Shown here: positions 1 to 9,425 of the stretch, piece by piece
Layout of the letters: each line of letters opens with the position of its first letter
Numbering within the stretch: position 1 is the first letter of the stretch
Source of the DNA: Methanobacteriota archaeon
GTDB lineage: Archaea; Thermoplasmatota; Poseidoniia; Poseidoniales; Thalassarchaeaceae
Direction of reading: 5' to 3'
DNA: 52,137 nucleotides
Assembly: GCA_011523055.1 (NCBI GenBank)
Contig: WTHQ01000035.1
Span: 5,266 to 57,402 of the forward strand
Position numbers and translations under genes: made by a program
The notes under the pieces: generated by a model
What the model was told of the DNA's origin: nothing
What the model saw: only the letters and a program-made list of their open reading frames with translations
The model's database searches: none

Positions 1-3000
1 AACAACCAAACATGGACCGACATATCGTCGTCAACCTCCTCCACGGCAACCAACTGCGAAGATAGATCTGGTGCGATTCCTGGGACTACAGGTGATCAAA
101 GCGGAGGGCTGATCATTCAAGACTTCGCCATCCCGTCCCAGTTCCTGAACCTCAACACCGTCCACCTAAGGATAGTTGTAGATACAGATGGATCAGTGAC
201 CTACGGCTCTCCTCAAGACAACTTCGAGGGCGTCTTCCTGACGGATGTCTCCCTCGTCACCCCTGGAAGCGCAGTCCATTGGTCCGATGATCTTGCGACC
301 TCAACTACCTTCTTCCACTATGCCGCCACGCCCCCCGGATCATCATGGTCTGGACCATTTGACGATTGGGGCCACATACAGCGATTCGGGGGCCAAGTCA
401 ACCAGAGGCTAGGGTTCGAGAACTCATTCGCTACTCCTCCCACGACCAACCACGCCTCTGGATGGAGCCACTCAGGAAGCACGGGGGCGACCACATGGGA
501 ATATGGGTTCCCGGCCCCGTCCCTCACCCTCTCTGAGCCAATGAGCTTCCCCTACCTCTATGGCACGGGACTCACAGGGGAGTACCTGGACAACTGGAAC
601 GGGTACCTTCAATCCCCCCAGTACGACATACCGCCTTCTGGTGCCACTCTCCAATTCGCGAAATGGGCATGTATGGACTCTTTTGATGGAGATGGGGCGG
701 TACTGCAATACAAGGTTAACAATGGCGGCTGGCAGTACTTCCAACCGTCCATCCCCGGTTGGTACGACGGGACGAAGACGTCCACATGGAACAACCCGTT
801 CGGAAACAACGAGGTCTGGATCGATGATGATTGTGGACTCGATGTCATGTCGATGAGGGAGGCCCCACTCGACCAATGGGGGGGCGAGTCGATGACATTC
901 AGGTTCTGGTTCAGGTCTGACACTTGTTGCCAAAGCTCGACTTGGGCCACTGATGACTTCGAGGGATTCTACCTTGACGACTTTGGAATACTGATCCCCA
1001 ACTACAGCTCCAATGGCTCTTGGCTGAGCCCGGCCATCGACATCACCAACCATGACTCGTTCAACCTTGGCTACGTTGACGTCGACGCTGAGATACCAGA
1101 TGAAACAAGGGTTCTGGCGTCTGTCATAGACACCAATTCCATGTCTCCGATCGACGGATTCGAGATGATGGCACTGCCACTCTCCTTGTCTGGCTTGGAT
1201 CAGAGCCAATACCCCTCGATCAACATCCAACTGCACCTCGAAACGACCAATTCAAGTCTGACCCCAGCGATAAAATCGCTGAGAATCGACGGATTTAGGA
1301 CCCTATCCGCATCCTCCGGTGAGGGCAACGGATGGGAGTTCAGCCCGAGCGTGGTTATAGAGAACGGGCAGATCTCAAGCACAGGAATTGCGGGAACGAT
1401 AAATTCAGAATTCATCACATCCTCACGACCGATCAAGGCAGTCTCCATAACGGGTGACTACTCTGGTGTATCAGTTTCCTTCAGAGACGCCAACGGCGGC
1501 ACCATCGGACCACAAACGACCAGTGGCGGAATCGTCGAGTTCCCTTGGGCCCAGCCCGGCTACAAAGCCATCATATCCCTGTCTCCCACCGGCAGCATAA
1601 ACCAACTGAACATCTCTGCAAAGTTCGCTGAGCCCGCTCGGTCCCCCACTGTCGATCTAGGTTCTGATGGCGATGTTGATTGGTCATACCCCTTCGGTTC
1701 GAGCTATGGCCACCTTGGCTGGCAATCCTTGATCAATGGTGGCTCCCAACAGCGAAGCACCACCCTCGCCTTGAGCCCTTCATCCCCCTCCTCCATCTCG
1801 GCGCTGATACCCGCGGGATCCTCCACAGACCCTGACACAGACTCCACCTCCTGGCTCGCTGCCGGATTCCTGGCCATCTCCCCTGTGGGGTCCGACGCGC
1901 TATCCTCACCGGTCACGGTCTCCATCGGCCCCGCTTCAAGGGCCACGACGGCCTCCCTTGGGGGCACCAGCCACGTGCACCTCTCTGGGCAGATGATAGC
2001 CGAGGCCAATGCCCTGTCGCCCACGGTCACTGATGCGCAGAGCGGAAGGGAGTGGAAGGAGATCGTTTTCGAGCTCTCCTCCACCCAGGTACAAACGGTG
2101 TCGGTATCAACCATCGGCCTCTCGTACTACCTCAGTGAGAATGTCTCTGCCCTGCAGGACGTGGTCACTGCTGCGGTATCCGAGTTCCAATCGAACTCCT
2201 CGAGCACCGACGTTCCCATCACAGTCGCCTCCGATGGGGGCATGCTCTCTATCGGTGGGGGCGCCTACTACGACTACATAACCACCAACTACCCGTTCAA
2301 TCCGCCAAACACCTTTGTGCCGAGGGGCGAGCACTACACATTAACTACAGAGCACAGTCATCTCTACGACAACAGCCAGATATCCTCAATAACGCTCACT
2401 GGTCAAACCGAAGACGGCTCCATTGCGGTGTTTACTGTCGCCTCAACTGATGGCTCCTGGGGGGATACAGCAACGACATCATTCCAAGAATCTGGCGACG
2501 GCATACCGGGAATATCAATGGCCGCCAGCCAATCTTCGGTACAGGTCGTTAGTTACCCAGAAGGCAGAGAGACCCTTAGGGTCGATTGGGCCATCGACGC
2601 GTCGTGGGGCCCTGACGATATATCGACGATACTGTGGGTCTCAAGCGCCATCGACACCGACGGAGAGGTTCGATGGAGCGCCGAGTCCTCCAGCGGCACT
2701 GATGGCAGGTCAGCGTACGAGAATGATATGGAGATAGACGCGTTCTCTGTAAGGAACCACTTGGGGAACGTGGTCTCAGACCGGTTCTCATCCATGTACC
2801 CGTTCCCCGTCGACCCGGGCAACAAGCTGTTCGTCGAGGGCGCTGTCAGGTTCGAGGGTTCGCCTGACCTCAGGCCCGACGCCCAGGACTTCCGAGTCTC
2901 CCTGAACATCTCTGGAACACTCGTACCGATGTCCTCTGATCAGAACGGCGCATTCCACGGGGAGGTCATAATCCCCAACGGCAGTAGCTCAATCTCCATG

Positions 3001-5205
3001 ACGCCCTTCATAGACACCATCGGGCCCGCTGGCCAAGCTCAGGGCGGACAGGACCTTACAATCGACCCCCCAGAGGTCATCGCCGTGGTGGATACCGAGC
3101 CCCCCGTGGCAGGGCCGATCCAGATCCTCACCCCCTTGGGCTTCCAGAATGCAGCAGGCAAGATCGTGAGCCCCGACATGCCACTATCCGTCTACGTCAC
3201 TGTTTCGGATACCGACGCCAGGGCATCAAATGCGACGCTTCGATACTGGCGAGCCGTCATGGACGACACGAACTCAGACGGCGTCCCAGACCCATCGGAG
3301 TACAGCTCAATGACCATGCCCCTGTCGATCGGTTTCTCGGGCGAGGAGCAACTGAACTTCAACGACATAGACCTATCTGGCGTGCCATTCAACAGTCCAG
3401 TGTACATGTATCTCGAGGGCACGGATTGGTCCGGTAGGACGTACCAGTCAGGCGGCACAGGAGGTGGCCCGGGCGTCAATGACGCCTGGACCAACTTGTT
3501 GGTGGCGGAGGACATCGAGGCCCAGATAATCACCTCTGGATACTCCCTGAGTCGCGAGGAGGGGTACCTACTTCCCGGCATGCTTCACACTTTCAAGATG
3601 CTGATTGACGAGCCCAATGGCATCGGGACTCTTGATGGAATCGACCTGATGCTATGCGATGATGGGCCAACTGGGCTTGGAAAGATGAAATGGAATCCAG
3701 CTGAGATGACACTTTCCACGCCTTCTGACTCGCATGTCAGCCTAGTCGAGGCGCGTGCCATCCCACAGCAATCCGGATCGATACTCGAGGTTCAGTTGGA
3801 CTTCGTGTTGGACTGGAATTTCCCATGGACAGATGGGGACTCGCTTTGTAGCCCTAGGGTTAGAATCACAGACGACCTGCAGGTTATTGCCGAATCCGCT
3901 CTGTTGACGACCCTCTCGTGGGAGCTTGACAACATGCTGGAGGCCATCCCTCTATCGGCCCAAGACCTGACCCTGCCAATCGGTGAAAGCGATGAGACTG
4001 GGATCTACCTGATGAAGGGAGACTCATTCAAGGTGAATGGGACCCTCGTCCACTCTGGATCCGGTGTACCGTTCACCATGGACCCAGAGGGAATGTTGGT
4101 CGAGGTGCATTTTGTCTACGGTTCGACTCGAGTAAGCTCTTCCTCGACAGTGGGCGACGGGGGCCAGTGGGACGTCGAACTTTCCCTGCCAGATAGGCCT
4201 CCGGTAAACCCTGTCATGGGAATATCCACGATGGTCATCGATACTCCTGGGTCCAGCGGATCGGTTGGAAACACGGACATATCCATCGTTGTGGACTCCG
4301 CGGCACCAACGATCCTGTTTGACCAGACCGCCTACCCAGACAGCTCACTGTCGGTTGAGGAGTCAGACCTCTTGAACAGGGTCAAGGTGACCCTCCAGAT
4401 CAATGACGCAGTTGGCATGCAAGCAGGAGACCTTGAGGTGGCCTGGGTCTTCAAGCGGGGCGGCAGCGTGATCAGTCCAGTTAGCTTTGGCACCCTGCCA
4501 CTGATAGCAGACCAGGTACAGTTCGACATATACCAGGGGGAGATTGACATGAGCCAGTCCCTTACGACCAAGCTAATCGACGGGGATTTCGCTGAGCTGT
4601 GGGTAGTTTCCACCGATCGAGCGGGGAATCCTGTGAATGGCCTTGGGAGTGAGGCGATTCCAAAGAGGGTCGATATCAGAATCATGGAGTTCTTGCCTAC
4701 CTTGACGAACACGGTGTTTGACGTAGAGAGGCCATTGGCGGGCCAGAGAGTCACGATGACGACCTTCTGGTCCAACCAAGGAAAGAGGGATGGCACTCTA
4801 TCGCTCTCCCTCTGGGAGCTCAAAGGCGGGGACCAATGGGACCAATCCCCTCCTGCTGACGACTTGGAGGTCAACTTGGAGGCAGGCGCCACGAGCGTCA
4901 TCGTGGAGTTCGTTTTTGACACCAGAACTCAGGGCGTCCCTGTTCTGTATGTCATTGACTCAGGGCAGTTCGACAATCTCGCATACCCCGTCGAGGGCCT
5001 GATCGTATCTCCACCTGATGTCGTCTCTGACTCTAACAGCGACTCCACCCTTGCGTTCACGCTCATTGGGGGAATCGCGGCGATCACATTGGTGGTTGGG
5101 GCCTACATGGTGATTACGGCGTCAAACAAGCGGGATGATGAGTACTACGACGACGACTACGAGGACTATGACGATGAGTACGAAGACGAGGAGTATGATG
5201 ACTAG
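1..5205 (+). CDS. Giant membrane-anchored surface protein (5' end outside window)
   Basis: The frame is open from base 1, so the true start and signal peptide lie upstream; the GTG at 196 is only an internal valine. About 1734 residues are visible. The N-terminal part resembles MAM or immune-inhibitor-A-like beta sandwiches (aromatic- and Cys-containing segments around 480-1000 nt). Long Ser/Thr/Gly/Asp-rich beta modules follow, one with an Asp-rich loop (DTNSDGVPD, near 3270). A CARDB-like module lies near 4690-4960. A single C-terminal membrane helix (about 5040-5125) is followed by a strongly acidic tail of Asp, Glu and Tyr. This architecture suggests a protein displayed on the outside with a short acidic cytoplasmic tail. 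Membrane anchoring is read from the sequence; an adhesive or substrate-binding role is inference. The stop is TAG at 5203-5205. Confidence 0.85.
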   Translation, partial: NNQTWTDISSSTSSTATNCEDRSGAIPGTTGDQSGGLIIQDFAIPSQFLNLNTVHLRIVVDTDGSVTYGSPQDNFEGVFLTDVSLVTPGSAVHWSDDLATSTTFFHYAATPPGSSWSGPFDDWGHIQRFGGQVNQRLGFENSFATPPTTNHASGWSHSGSTGATTWEYGFPAPSLTLSEPMSFPYLYGTGLTGEYLDNWNGYLQSPQYDIPPSGATLQFAKWACMDSFDGDGAVLQYKVNNGGWQYFQPSIPGWYDGTKTSTWNNPFGNNEVWIDDDCGLDVMSMREAPLDQWGGESMTFRFWFRSDTCCQSSTWATDDFEGFYLDDFGILIPNYSSNGSWLSPAIDITNHDSFNLGYVDVDAEIPDETRVLASVIDTNSMSPIDGFEMMALPLSLSGLDQSQYPSINIQLHLETTNSSLTPAIKSLRIDGFRTLSASSGEGNGWEFSPSVVIENGQISSTGIAGTINSEFITSSRPIKAVSITGDYSGVSVSFRDANGGTIGPQTTSGGIVEFPWAQPGYKAIISLSPTGSINQLNISAKFAEPARSPTVDLGSDGDVDWSYPFGSSYGHLGWQSLINGGSQQRSTTLALSPSSPSSISALIPAGSSTDPDTDSTSWLAAGFLAISPVGSDALSSPVTVSIGPASRATTASLGGTSHVHLSGQMIAEANALSPTVTDAQSGREWKEIVFELSSTQVQTVSVSTIGLSYYLSENVSALQDVVTAAVSEFQSNSSSTDVPITVASDGGMLSIGGGAYYDYITTNYPFNPPNTFVPRGEHYTLTTEHSHLYDNSQISSITLTGQTEDGSIAVFTVASTDGSWGDTATTSFQESGDGIPGISMAASQSSVQVVSYPEGRETLRVDWAIDASWGPDDISTILWVSSAIDTDGEVRWSAESSSGTDGRSAYENDMEIDAFSVRNHLGNVVSDRFSSMYPFPVDPGNKLFVEGAVRFEGSPDLRPDAQDFRVSLNISGTLVPMSSDQNGAFHGEVIIPNGSSSISMTPFIDTIGPAGQAQGGQDLTIDPPEVIAVVDTEPPVAGPIQILTPLGFQNAAGKIVSPDMPLSVYVTVSDTDARASNATLRYWRAVMDDTNSDGVPDPSEYSSMTMPLSIGFSGEEQLNFNDIDLSGVPFNSPVYMYLEGTDWSGRTYQSGGTGGGPGVNDAWTNLLVAEDIEAQIITSGYSLSREEGYLLPGMLHTFKMLIDEPNGIGTLDGIDLMLCDDGPTGLGKMKWNPAEMTLSTPSDSHVSLVEARAIPQQSGSILEVQLDFVLDWNFPWTDGDSLCSPRVRITDDLQVIAESALLTTLSWELDNMLEAIPLSAQDLTLPIGESDETGIYLMKGDSFKVNGTLVHSGSGVPFTMDPEGMLVEVHFVYGSTRVSSSSTVGDGGQWDVELSLPDRPPVNPVMGISTMVIDTPGSSGSVGNTDISIVVDSAAPTILFDQTAYPDSSLSVEESDLLNRVKVTLQINDAVGMQAGDLEVAWVFKRGGSVISPVSFGTLPLIADQVQFDIYQGEIDMSQSLTTKLIDGDFAELWVVSTDRAGNPVNGLGSEAIPKRVDIRIMEFLPTLTNTVFDVERPLAGQRVTMTTFWSNQGKRDGTLSLSLWELKGGDQWDQSPPADDLEVNLEAGATSVIVEFVFDTRTQGVPVLYVIDSGQFDNLAYPVEGLIVSPPDVVSDSNSDSTLAFTLIGGIAAITLVVGAYMVITASNKRDDEYYDDDYEDYDDEYEDEEYDD

Positions 5206-5271
5206 GGAGGCCACCCGCGGATAGCCGAGGGCCCTCTAATCCCCTGGCCAACCTATTCTCTGACGGGCTTG

Positions 5272-5277
5272 TTTATA
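5272..5277 (+). promoter_or_regulatory. TATA box for the small coiled-coil gene
   Basis: TTTATA sits in an otherwise GC-rich gap. Initiation 25-27 bases downstream would fall near 5300, after the possible TTG at 5294 and before the ATG at 5333. This supports the ATG as start. Confidence 0.45.
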
Positions 5278-5332
5278 GCCTAGTAGTCACGATTTGATTA
5301 GCGGAACGCAACACGTTCTAGATGGGATAGGG

Positions 5333-5485
5333 ATGGAAGAAGTTGTAGAATTGAAGAAAGAGATAGAGGACCTCAGAACGCTGGTGCACACCCTTCTGAC
5401 GGTGATCATGGAAGAGTCCGACGGATCGGACCAAGCATTGAGGCCTACGGGGGTCGAGGGCATACCACGTGGCTACTCCATGTGA
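5333..5485 (+). CDS. Small coiled-coil protein of unknown function
   Basis: This encodes about 50 residues from ATG 5333. An upstream TTG at 5294 would add 13 residues but lies ahead of the predicted transcription start. The first 30 residues have a heptad-like pattern rich in Glu, Lys and Leu (EEVVELKKEIEDLRTL), consistent with a short amphipathic helix or coiled coil. The tail is polar and Gly-rich. No family was recognised. Its TGA abuts the stop codon of the minus-strand glycosylase with no intervening base, so the two genes converge exactly. It is probably real because of the TATA box and compact context, but a protein this short could be spurious. Confidence 0.5.
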   Translation: MEEVVELKKEIEDLRTLVHTLLTVIMEESDGSDQALRPTGVEGIPRGYSM

Positions 5486-6103
5486 TCAGTAGCTAACTGG
5501 CTCCGCGTCGATGGTCCTCCAAAGGTACCATGTGGCCACTGTCCGGTACGGCCGCCATGGCTCGGCTATCGCCATGACCTCCTCTGCGGATAGGCGCCTC
5601 CCCCCAGCGTAGTTGTTCTCCACTGCTCTCAGCAGGCCGACGTCCCCGGTGGGCAGGACGTCCGTGAAACCAAGTGAGAAAATCAGAACCATGTCCACAG
5701 TCCATGGCCCTACGCCCCTTATCGAAAGCAGTCTGTCTCGGATCTCGATTTGCTCTAACCCTCCCCAGTCGATATCCAGTCGACCGTCCATCCACATCTC
5801 ACTGACACCTGAAATGTATTCTGCCTTCCTCATGGATAGCCCGCAGCCGCGCAAGTCCATTAAGCCGGCCTTACAGATCTCGTTGGGATTAATCTCGCCG
5901 AGAAGGCCAACCATTCGGTCCCATGTAGCATCAGCGGCCTGAATGGAGATCTGTTGACCTACGATTGATTTGATCAGGGTTCTGAACACGTCCCCATGTG
6001 GATTGAGCCTTGGCTCGAGGTTTTGCTCAATTATTTTCGATAGGACATCGTCCCTTTTCGATATGTGGAGTATGGCATCTTCCCAGTAATCAGGATCCGC
6101 CAT
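5486..6103 (-). CDS. AlkA-like DNA-3-methyladenine glycosylase (HhH-GPD family)
   Basis: This is a base-excision repair enzyme that removes alkylated purines from DNA. The 205 residues carry the HhH-GPD core. An N-terminal helical part has IVGQQIS, the usual segment of AlkA-type enzymes. The helix-hairpin-helix is around residues 127-140 (LLSIRGVGPWTVDMVL), and the catalytic Asp is in the following PTGD (about residue 153). There is no Cys cluster for the iron-sulfur centre of endonuclease III or MutY, which argues for the 3-methyladenine type. The length fits the minimal single-domain enzymes rather than E. coli AlkA (282 residues), which has an extra N-terminal domain. It is divergent from the His-rich membrane protein at 6157. 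Confidence 0.85.
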   Translation of the reverse strand: MADPDYWEDAILHISKRDDVLSKIIEQNLEPRLNPHGDVFRTLIKSIVGQQISIQAADATWDRMVGLLGEINPNEICKAGLMDLRGCGLSMRKAEYISGVSEMWMDGRLDIDWGGLEQIEIRDRLLSIRGVGPWTVDMVLIFSLGFTDVLPTGDVGLLRAVENNYAGGRRLSAEEVMAIAEPWRPYRTVATWYLWRTIDAEPVSY

Positions 6104-6156
6104 GACTGGGGGATTTGGTGGGGAGGTTTCAATATGGGGGGTATTTTCCGATTTAC

Positions 6157-6648
6157 ATGGATGCGGCTAGGATAGCGATGTACGGGGCAGCGGCCTTCAC
6201 GATCGTCCTAGTTGGCGCAGTGATATACGACGAATTCGCACCACCCCCTGCTCCGGACAACGCACAAGTTGTGGCAGACTTCTGCCTCGGGGACCACAGT
6301 AACATAGGGGTGCATTACCACCCCATAATCGAGATCGTCATAAACGGTCAACAGGTAACAATCCCCGCAAACACGGGCATAAATCACGATGGCTGCTCAA
6401 TGAGAGGGGTCCACACCCATGACTCATCAGGGAAGATCCATATCGAGATGGACAAGAAGTACAATGTCCCAGCGGAGTCGTTCTTCATTATCTGGGGGGA
6501 GACGTTCAACGAGAACCAGATCCTCGACTATGTCGTGGACGATAACCACGAGATAGTGGTGACCTTGGATGGGGAGAGGGTTGACACATATGAGGACACC
6601 GTGATCGAGGATCAAGAGGTCCTGAGGATTGAGTACAGGGCGAAGTAG
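6157..6648 (+). CDS. Membrane-anchored His-rich extracytoplasmic protein, unknown family
   Basis: This encodes 163 residues from ATG 6157; a TTG at 6115 would add 14 residues but would put the membrane helix deeper in the protein. Residues about 5-27 form one hydrophobic helix, followed by a Pro-rich stretch and an outward-facing domain. That domain has clustered histidines: VHYHP, NHDGC, and GVHTHDSSGKIHIE, plus two Cys (in FCLGDH and DGCSM). The pattern suggests a metal-binding cupredoxin- or cupin-like beta domain. I recall similar HTHD...G.IHIE proteins in marine archaea and some bacteria, but cannot name a Pfam family. It is divergent from the DNA glycosylase and convergent with rtcB, so it is probably transcribed alone. 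Metal binding is inference. Confidence 0.75.
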   Translation: MDAARIAMYGAAAFTIVLVGAVIYDEFAPPPAPDNAQVVADFCLGDHSNIGVHYHPIIEIVINGQQVTIPANTGINHDGCSMRGVHTHDSSGKIHIEMDKKYNVPAESFFIIWGETFNENQILDYVVDDNHEIVVTLDGERVDTYEDTVIEDQEVLRIEYRAK

Positions 6649-8121
6649 TTAGCCCTTGATCACGCCAAGGGGTCTCAGCCTTGCTACGGGCCTAGCCAAG
6701 CCTGCAGATTCTGTGAGCCTAACGACCTCATCGACGTTCTTGTAGGCCTCTGGCGCCTCTTCCGAAAGCAGTGAGCGACTCTTGGCCCTGACGATTACCC
6801 CCATGTCTTCAAGGTCCCTCATGAGGGCCTCAGGGTCCACTGCATTCCTAGCGGCTGTTCGTGAGAGCCTCCTTCCTGCTCCATGGCAGGAGGACGAGAA
6901 GGCCTCGTTCTCACCCTTCTTTGGACCGGCTAGTACCCAGGAGGCCCTTCCCATGTCCCCCGGGACCAAAACGGGCTGCCCCACTCCCCGGAAGCTGTCA
7001 TGGAGCTCTGGGTTATCGCCCGAGAAAGCCCTAGTAGCGCCTTTTCGGTGGACACAGCATAGACAGGAGGTACCATGCACCTCATGAGTCTCAAATTTTG
7101 CTATGTTATGGCTCACATCATACACTGCTTTGATGTCGGCATCGCCCGATGTCACCTCCCTAAAGGATTGGGCAACCTTCTGTGTGAGGGCAGATCGATT
7201 CGCGAAGGCAAAGTTTCCAGCTGATCTCATGGCATCCAAGTAGGCACGACCCTCCGGGCTATGGATCGGGGCACTTGCAAGTTGCCTGTCCGCAATGTCA
7301 AAACCCCAGCGCTCTGAGACCCACCTCGATCCAACTTGCTTGTATTTGCTTTCGATCTCTTTTACGTGATCACTGCAGACTTGGTGACCAAGTCCCCTCG
7401 AACCTGAGTGGATCATGACTGTGACGTCCCCCTCTAGGATCCCGAACTCCTTGGCAGCATGCTCATCAACCACGCGGTCAACAACCTGAAGCTCAAGGAA
7501 ATGATTTCCGGATCCTAGTGTGCCAAGTGACTTGCCACCTCTGGCCAACGCCCTTTCACTGAGGTCTCGCTCCGTGGTCTCCATGAATCCGCCGGACTCT
7601 ATTCTTTCCAGGTCCGTATCAGCTCCCAACCCCATCTCACTTGCTGCTCGAGCCCCCCCTGCCAGTATTCCGTCTAATTCGGAGGTGCTAAGTTGGACGC
7701 CCCCCTTTGAGGTTGCTCCTGCCGGAACGGATCTCTGCAGGCTGTCCACAATCCTGCGAACATCGATGGAGTCAGCGGCCAGCCCCGTGGAGAGCAATCT
7801 GACACCGCAATTGATGTCGAAGCCAACGCCACCTGGGGAAATGGCCCCCCCTGCTTCGCCATGCTCAACGGAGGTAGCCACAACGCCCCCTATTGGAAAC
7901 CCATATCCGAAGTGCCAATCAGCCATGGCCCAAGCATCGCCGACAATACCCGGAAGCTCGGCTGTGTTTACCAACTGCTGAGGGGACCTATCGTCCACCC
8001 CCTCTCGGAGCATTTCAGGCGCCGAGATCAAAACAGCGTCTGCTAGCATCCTCCCGTGCCTTTTGATCCTCATTCTGCCGGGCCCGTCCTGGGTCAAATG
8101 CTCCCTCCAGGTGGCGTCCAT
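6649..8121 (-). CDS. rtcB: RNA-splicing ligase RtcB
   Basis: RtcB joins RNA 2',3'-cyclic phosphate and 5'-OH ends using GTP and Mn2+, sealing tRNA exons after intron removal. All key residues are visible. They are Cys105 in GVGFDINCGVR, His207 in GSGNHFLEL, His238 in IHSGSRGLGH, His338 in YDVSHNIAKFE, and the guanylylated His413 in SSCHGAGR. They correspond to C98, H203, H234, H329 and H404 of the Pyrococcus enzyme with small offsets. GATRAF and GDMGRASWVL, the GTP-binding segments, are also present. At 490 residues it is full length and has no intein. The stop abuts the convergent His-rich protein gene. Its partner archease lies at 17634, about 9.5 kb away. Confidence 0.97.
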   Translation of the reverse strand: MDATWREHLTQDGPGRMRIKRHGRMLADAVLISAPEMLREGVDDRSPQQLVNTAELPGIVGDAWAMADWHFGYGFPIGGVVATSVEHGEAGGAISPGGVGFDINCGVRLLSTGLAADSIDVRRIVDSLQRSVPAGATSKGGVQLSTSELDGILAGGARAASEMGLGADTDLERIESGGFMETTERDLSERALARGGKSLGTLGSGNHFLELQVVDRVVDEHAAKEFGILEGDVTVMIHSGSRGLGHQVCSDHVKEIESKYKQVGSRWVSERWGFDIADRQLASAPIHSPEGRAYLDAMRSAGNFAFANRSALTQKVAQSFREVTSGDADIKAVYDVSHNIAKFETHEVHGTSCLCCVHRKGATRAFSGDNPELHDSFRGVGQPVLVPGDMGRASWVLAGPKKGENEAFSSSCHGAGRRLSRTAARNAVDPEALMRDLEDMGVIVRAKSRSLLSEEAPEAYKNVDEVVRLTESAGLARPVARLRPLGVIKG

Positions 8122-8233
8122 GGCCCGCTCAGCATATGTCGCTTCATCAATTAGTCGTCCGGTGAAATTGGGGCGCTGGAAAAAGGCATCAGAAACTGGG
8201 AATCACTAAGTCCCCAATCAGATACGGCAAGAC

Positions 8234-9382
8234 ATGCTCGGATTCGAACTATCGGAGGAACAGCAGATGCTTCGCGAGCTCGCCAGGGATTTCGCAAGAG
8301 AGAACGTGAGGCCGCATGGGGAGAGATGGGACAATGAGAGCGAGTTTCCACTCGAGGCAATACAACAAGCACATGAGCTCGGTCTAACCAACCTCCACAT
8401 TCCAGTGGAATATGGGGGACCGGGCATGGGGGTCCTGGAGGAGGCCATAGTCTCTGAGGAGATGTCCTGGGGCGACCCCGGATTCGGAACAGCACAGTAC
8501 TCCAACGGACTAACTGCAGCGCCAATCATCACTGGTGGAACTGAGTACCAGAAGAGGAAATACCTCGGAATGCTAGCTGAGAAGCCACTGATTGCCGCAT
8601 ATTGCGTCACAGAACCCGGCGCTGGCAGCGATGTCTCGTCGATCAAGACTAATGCAGTCCTACAGGGCGATCACTACGTTCTCAATGGGAGCAAGATGTG
8701 GATAACGGGGGCGGGACAAGCAGAGTGGTTCTTCGTGCTCGCCTACACAGATCGAGAAAAAGGGTACCGGGGGATGAGTGCTTTCATCGTGGAATCAAAA
8801 TGGGATGGAGTGGAACTCGGCAAGAAGGAGACAAACATGGGACAAAGGGCCTCTGACACGCGGGGTATTACATTCACAGATGTAAGAGTGCCAATAGAAA
8901 ACCTCGTTGGTGGGGTGGAGGGAAATGGGTGGATGAACGCCATGAAGGCTTTCGACTACTCCAGGCCTGTCGTCGCAGCCCAAGCAGTGGGCGTCTCGAG
9001 AGCCGCATACGAGCATGCCCTGGCATACTCGAATGAAAGAATGTCCTTCGGCAAGCGACTCCATGAGCACCAGGCAATCCAGTTCATGCTCGCCGACATG
9101 AAGACAAAAATCGAGGCCAGTCGGCTACTCTGTTGGAAATCAGCATGGGAGGCAGACAATGGCATCAGAAACACAGAGAGCGCGGCTCACGCAAAGCGTT
9201 TCTCTGCAGATGCATGCATGGAGGTCACCACCGATGCCGTCCAGATTTTTGGTGGGTACGGGTACTCAGAGGAATATCCAGTCGCTAGGCTGATGAGGGG
9301 GGCCAAGGTTCTGCAGATTTACGAAGGGAGCAGCCAAGTCCAACGCATGATCATAGGCCGAGAGATGCTAAGGGAATTGTAG
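8234..9382 (+). CDS. Acyl-CoA dehydrogenase (short/medium-chain or glutaryl-like type)
   Basis: This flavoenzyme makes the alpha,beta double bond in acyl-CoA, the first step of beta-oxidation. The 382 residues cover the whole family fold. The N-terminal helical domain begins ELSEEQQMLRELARDFA. The FAD-binding middle domain has CVTEPGAGSDVSSI and KMWITGAG. The C-terminal helical domain has FGGYGYSEEYPVARLMR. The catalytic base is Glu364 in IYEGSSQVQR, the position used by medium- and short-chain enzymes. The second acyl-CoA dehydrogenase in this window (47750) uses a different position, so the two are not recent duplicates. The chain-length preference cannot be read here. alaS follows 43 bases downstream on the same strand. 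Confidence 0.95.
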   Translation: MLGFELSEEQQMLRELARDFARENVRPHGERWDNESEFPLEAIQQAHELGLTNLHIPVEYGGPGMGVLEEAIVSEEMSWGDPGFGTAQYSNGLTAAPIITGGTEYQKRKYLGMLAEKPLIAAYCVTEPGAGSDVSSIKTNAVLQGDHYVLNGSKMWITGAGQAEWFFVLAYTDREKGYRGMSAFIVESKWDGVELGKKETNMGQRASDTRGITFTDVRVPIENLVGGVEGNGWMNAMKAFDYSRPVVAAQAVGVSRAAYEHALAYSNERMSFGKRLHEHQAIQFMLADMKTKIEASRLLCWKSAWEADNGIRNTESAAHAKRFSADACMEVTTDAVQIFGGYGYSEEYPVARLMRGAKVLQIYEGSSQVQRMIIGREMLREL

Positions 9383-9425
9383 GCGCACTATCTCCGAAAT
9401 GCTTTGAAGTACGTGGCATAGCAGC

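Noticed and set aside
472-1236. Long minus-strand frame (254 codons) over the first surface protein
   Set aside because: It is antisense to a strong coding frame with recognisable beta modules, has no family resemblance and reflects codon bias of the plus strand.
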